NCBI GenBank assembly: GCA_000711775.1
Contig: ARYC01017170.1
Location: 62,001-126,000, forward strand
Reading direction: 5' to 3'
Length of the DNA stretch: 64,000 bases
Source: Oxytricha trifallax
Lineage: Eukaryota > Ciliophora > Spirotrichea > Sporadotrichida > Oxytrichidae
Shown here: positions 59,180 to 64,000 of the stretch, one piece after another
How positions within the stretch are numbered: position 1 is the stretch's first letter
How the letters are laid out: each line of letters begins with the position of its first letter
Program-made: the position numbers and the translations under genes
The notes under the pieces: generated by a model
The model's input: only the letters and a program-made list of their open reading frames with translations
Database searches by the model: none
Told to the model about the DNA's origin: nothing

Positions 59180-61470
59180 TTTTTTCCTTATTAAATATGC
59201 ACATAATATATAAGACTGATTAATATATAGTTGAGATCTGTATTAAATTTGCATCTCTATTTTATTAATTCCCGCCTTTTAGCATTTTACTACTACTACT
59301 AATTATAAATTATTTTCCAAAATTATTATTTTCCCAAATCAAATGTATTCCTACAATAATTAATTTAATATAGGAATTTATAATTAGATTTAATCCTAAT
59401 TTATCTTTTATTTTTTTAATAATAAATAATAAAAATATGAATAATTTAATATATTTTTAATAATAAAAAAGTAATTAAATTTATTATCACCAAACTTAAA
59501 ACATATAATTATAATTAGTGCTAATTTTAATTTACTAATTTAAAAAAAATTCAAATCTTTAGATAATAATAATAAAATCCACACCAAATTAAAATAATCA
59601 ATATAATAGAAATTTTAATTTATAATATAATATAAAATGAAAAATTAAATTTAATTTCATAAATTATAAATACAGGGAATCTAATACATTTAATAATTTT
59701 GAAAAATATTAGAATTGATCTGCTGTCGTTAAAAAAGCATTTTCTTTTTGTTCTAGCTTATTTCTCCTTTTAGCTTTATTCTTTAAGCATTTTAAATCAT
59801 TTGAATAAGAATTTAAATATTTTTCAAAAATACCTAATTAATAGATTTATCATTCATAAATACTTTTTAAAATTTGACATCCTCATTTCTAATTAAATTT
59901 ATAAGATGATTCTTTTATTATTTTCTTTTTGATGCCTTTTATTATAAAAAAAATGAAGTGAATTATGGGTATATGCCTCAGTACTAATTTTTAAGTCGAT
60001 CAAGAAAGTAATAATATATAATAATTATAGTAATTAATTTTATTCAAAAATAATATTATATTTATGTAATTTATTAATATATTGAGACAATATAATTTAT
60101 AATATATTTGATAATACAATTTAATAATTCATTTTTTAATTTAATTTAAATAATAATTATCTTTAGAAGTGAATTTATTAGAAGATCCTCAAAAGAAAGA
60201 CTATATAATATAATAAGATTTTAATTTGCAAATTATTTTGTAATTTTTTTTTACCCAAAAGATTAAACGAAATGATCGAGTTGCTTAATAAGCAAAAAAA
60301 TTATTTTTAAAATTTTAATATATAATTGAACCAAACATTTCCAAAAATCGAAGATAAGGAAATTGAAATTATTCTAATAGCAAGGGAAGAAATCAAAACT
60401 TCGCGGCAAAAATGGAAAAAATTTAATTGTAATGTAAATACTTAAAATTAATTATTTACTTAATATAAGTTATACAAAATTTAAAATTAAATATGAATTT
60501 AATTATTAATAAGTAGAATAAAACATTAAAATTAATTGTAATTAAAAATTTCAAAATTATAAACTTGATATATTTGATTGAATCAAATAATAAGTATCAA
60601 TTAGGCTAAATTATAAAATTAATGATTTTAACATAATATTAAAATGTAAAACAAATATATATTTTTTAAGCGATATGCATATAAAATAAATTCTTAAAAT
60701 ACATTTTAAAATCAAATCTCATATTAAAATTATATATGCAAATTATATATTAAATTTGTATTTAACTAGTATTCAATACAATTTTATTTTGAAAAATTAA
60801 TGTTTGATAAATAAATAAAAATAGGCTGTATAAAGAAGTAATATTATAAACAAAATTGCATTTATGTATTATGTAGTAATTTAATTCTCCTGATGTACAA
60901 GCTAATAAGAATTGCTAGATTTCACGGAGCCTTGTAAAAGTGTTTAATTTCTGGTATTAGACAGGGTTATAACATGAAAAACTAACTCAATTTGACAAAG
61001 ATATAAAAATAAATTGTCATAATTATTTGATGATTAGTGTTTGAATCTATTTTTTTGAGAATAATTTGAGTTATATTCGTTATTAAACTCTTATTATAAC
61101 TTGATTTTACAGTTATATTAATAATTCCCAAACAAAATGTTTTTAAACATTAAAATTTATCAATTTATTTAAAATTATTAATTGAATGAAATGAGCTTTT
61201 TCTTACAATGGATTTAATTAATTATTTTATTGGATTTCTTATTCTTAAAGCTTTCATCTTGATTTTGATAATTATTAGTAATTTTTATTGAGATTTTAAA
61301 ATTATATTTTTATTTAATATATTATTTGAATAAGATCAAAAGAAACTATTATTTATGCATTTACTAATCATCTTTCACAATAATTATAAAAAAAATTATT
61401 TAAAAAATTAATTTTAATAATTATGGAGGAATTTTGAAAATTAAATAAGTAATTAGATCTATTCTAATTT
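59180..61470. other. AT-rich region without recognisable genes
   Basis: About 2.3 kb of very AT-rich DNA with homopolymer runs. I found no frame, inverted repeat or transposon end worth naming. Confidence 0.5.
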
Positions 61471-61489
61471 AAGGAAAGTTTGCCAGCAC

Positions 61490-61850
61490 ACCTTGATCTT
61501 CTAATATTCGAGATGTTAGTGGAAGAAAGATTGATTGATTGATTGATTATTTTTGTTGTGCTTACCGTTGACATAGAGGGATCCCTGATATAGCACTGAA
61601 TGTATTATCTGAAAAAATTAATGGCTGGTTACACTAATGCTAGGATCTTTTATTTTGGATAATTGAGGCGTTCTATAATAACATATGCTAGTAAATTGAA
61701 CAACAGAACATCGCCTTAGCATAAATCTTGATTAAATAGTTCGAAAAATGTTTCCATTTTGAAATTTATCAAAATCTTTACGTCTTAGATTGTTAAAAAC
61801 CTATTAAAGAGCTTTACCTCAAATTGAATTGAGTACTATAGTTATTGATT
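61490..61850 (+). CDS. Unknown protein, MDS fragments
   Basis: From 61560 on, one frame reads HRGIPDIALNVLSEKINGWL, then FWIIEAFYNNICQQIEQQNI and FEKCFHFEIYQNLYVLDCQK, and ends at TGA near 61850. A shorter piece just before (ESLPAHLDLLIFEMLVEERL, about 61487) stops at a (GATT)5 microsatellite at 61525-61546. The helix-rich composition looks like a genuine protein, but I do not recognise the family. Confidence 0.5.
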
Positions 61851-62904
61851 ATAGTCAACTTTAAAATTAATAATATAATATATTATTTTTAATTTTTTTT
61901 TACTAAATTTAAATAGAAATTATTATTTATATATTAACTTCTTAATCCTTTAGTCTATTTCTATATAAATTTAAATAATATAAGATTTATTATAATAAAT
62001 CAATATAGTAGTAATATATTATAATATAAATTAAATAAAAAGTTACTCATCTTGATTGGATATATTATAGAAAGGTCTATATAATTTAGACGAGATATTT
62101 GTAATTTATGAGTAAAATATCATTTATATTAATTTAACTTTTTTTATTTCCCAAGCCTTCACCTATTAGACTAATTGAGTTTATTATTTCTTTTATTGAG
62201 AAATATATAAAACTTTAAATAATTCTAAAAAAATTATTTAATATATATTATAATTATTTACTTCAATAAGTTAATTATAACTTTAGAATTATTTAATCAT
62301 TATGATATTATTCGTTTTTAATTAATAAAATAATATAACGTAAATTATTTCATTGTTTTTAAGCAATTCGGATAATACAAATAATAATAATAATAGTAAT
62401 TAACAATTGATTATATTTTTAATTTTATAGAATAAATTATTATTATTTATTATTGAATTCCTCCACAGATGCTGAATCAGATTCAAAATTTGAATTTATA
62501 AATATCTTAAAATGTTTATTTTCTTTTAATTTAAAATTTTAAATTAATAATTATTAAATAAATAAATACAAGATTCCTCTCTCAAAATCACAATATTTTT
62601 TATATAATTCTTAAATTAATGAGTATTTTTTATAATATTATACAATTTTTGAAAGACACTAAATAAAATTTTGTTTTTATTAAGTAATAATAATATATAA
62701 TTTAAAAACAAGAATTTTTGATTTTCAACTTATAAGTATTTTTATTAATTCATCTTGTAATTAATTTTATATATTATTATTCATCAATTTTATAAATAAA
62801 TCTACTAATTTAATTTATTATTTTTTGAGGAAACACCTGGACCAATGAATTAATTTCATATTTCTAAATCTCTTATAACTCGATAAGCTTAGCTAAGATC
62901 AAAT

Positions 62905-63069
62905 AAGGGTCAATAAAGATGATTTATGTACCAAAAAAAGTACAGAGAACTCCATAGGATCCAAATTATTAAATTTTATTTTATAAAATTATCAGATAAA
63001 ATTTGATAATTTGGATCCTATGAAGTTGTCTGTACTTTTATTGTACTTTAATCATCTTATTGACTCTTA
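62905..63069. repeat. Palindrome, arms about 75 bp
   Basis: The left arm 62905-62979 (GGGTCAATAAAGATGATTTA ... CCATAGGATCCAAATTAT) and the right arm 62996-63069 are reverse complements with scattered differences around a short AT loop. Non-coding. Resembles the 58393 palindrome in design but not in sequence. Confidence 0.75.
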
Positions 63070-63553
63070 CTTAACCTTAAAAGAGCTTTATAAGATACAA
63101 GGGATAAAAAAATAAAAAAGTAATTTATTGGCCAAGAAGTTTACACCCAATAATATTAAATATTTAAAAGTACCAAATAAGTAAAACAATGAATTTTAAA
63201 ACAAAAAGTTTTTATTTATAATATATAAAATCATTATAATTATAATGATTTTAAGAATCAATTTTTCAGTCAACTATAATTAAATGATTAATTATTACAT
63301 TATAATTATTTCAATCATAATATTTTAATTATTTATTTATAAAATTTTAAATTAATACATTTAATATATATTATTAAATTTATAATTATTTTTTATTAAC
63401 AATATAGATAAACAATCTAACTCCCAAACTCCTTAATGAGATATATTACATGTTTTTATTTGAAGAGTATTAAGGGTCGGGGGTTATATTTAAGTTTTAG
63501 CGTGATATATATAGTAAATGTCCTTAAATTAATGAATCAAATTCACTATTAAA

Positions 63554-64000
63554 TCATGTAACGTGAGAGATTTCTGAAGATTATCTTCCTAAACCACAAT
63601 TGTATCTTCGTTTTTGATAAGCCTGCTCTTGAGATTGGTTTTATTTCATTATTGTCATGCCAATTTTTTTATTTATTTAATCGCTCTTGTTTTTTGTTAA
63701 CAAATTAATTTAATCTTTTATTTATATACTTCTCGAATTTTGTAGAGTAATTATAATTTGGAAAATTTCGCAATCTATTATATTGCTTCTAAAATCATCA
63801 AGTCCCACTTTAAAGCTTAACCTACCTGTTTTCTTTTTTTGATTCAATTGATCTGTAATGAAATATTTTTGAGTCATCTTAAAGAGTGGGAGTCTGAAAG
63901 CAACATGTCTTAGGAAGGAAAACAGCATTATCTTTATTAAGTATTTGCACTCTTTAAACTTAACTTGAGTCAGTACTTAATACTCAATGGTAAATTTCAT
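63554..64000 (-). CDS. Unknown protein, 3' part, runs off the right edge
   Basis: A single frame of 148 codons with no TGA enters at the window edge, reads KFTIEYQVLTQVKFKECKYL, LFSFLRHVAFRLPLFKMTQK and LSFKVGLDDFRSNIIDCEIF, then a Gln/Ser-rich tail, and stops at TGA 63554-63556. A GTAGG after KKTG might be a splice donor, but the frame stays open without splicing. Family not recognised. Confidence 0.5.

Noticed and set aside
61525-61546. (GATT)5 run as a possible regulatory or telomeric repeat
   Set aside because: It is a short microsatellite without C4A4 character and is common in AT-rich DNA.

Overview
This window looks like germline (micronuclear) DNA of a spirotrichous ciliate close to Oxytricha. 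Three independent signs agree. (1) Protein-like reading frames stay open only if TAA and TAG are read as glutamine and TGA is the sole stop; under the standard code all genes fall into short fragments. (2) Several 4-kb DNA transposons end in C4A4C4/G4T4G4, the spirotrich telomere repeat, which is the signature of telomere-bearing elements (TBEs). (3) Cellular genes are split into coding pieces (MDSs) separated by AT-rich spacers (IESs). At three junctions a short direct repeat (pointer) can be placed so that cutting from repeat to repeat restores the frame.

Layout. 1-2270: minus-strand membrane histidine kinase running off the left edge. 3655-7546: plus-strand multipass membrane RING-finger protein. 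7735-8665: plus-strand protein with two CxxC pairs, perhaps Mis18/Yippee-like. 9040-10339: minus-strand membrane protein of unknown function. 10765-11020: a TBE gene relic. 11285-12215: minus-strand polycystin-type channel fragment. 12458-14898: plus-strand basic protein split by a 1.9-kb IES that carries a MITE, then cut by TBE A. 14899-22820: TBE A with TBE B inside it, in opposite orientation. 22879-33640: long minus-strand ciliate membrane-protein gene in many MDSs, hit by TBE C (24949-28939) and carrying a nested foldback element in a spacer. 34416-47943: a TBE cluster (D, E, F, E', G) built by nested insertion, tandem duplication and recombination. 47944-49145: a Rep-like SF3-helicase gene in one open frame, with an array of GTACAA repeats just upstream. 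49350-57050: AT-rich DNA with a MITE and a truncated TBE (I). 57050-64000: mostly AT-rich, with coding pieces, two large palindromes and a GC-richer island.

Each full TBE carries three genes: a DD34E transposase, a convergent 22-kDa protein gene with a conserved 36-nt intron, and a divergent zinc-finger/kinase ('57-kDa') gene. Two subfamilies can be told apart by their terminal repeats and by the palindromes in the divergent promoter region: GGTACC in A, B and G; AGGAGGTCCTCC-like in C, D and E'. None of the full-length copies I traced in detail is fully intact.

MDS edges are approximate unless a pointer is quoted. All translations were done by eye.
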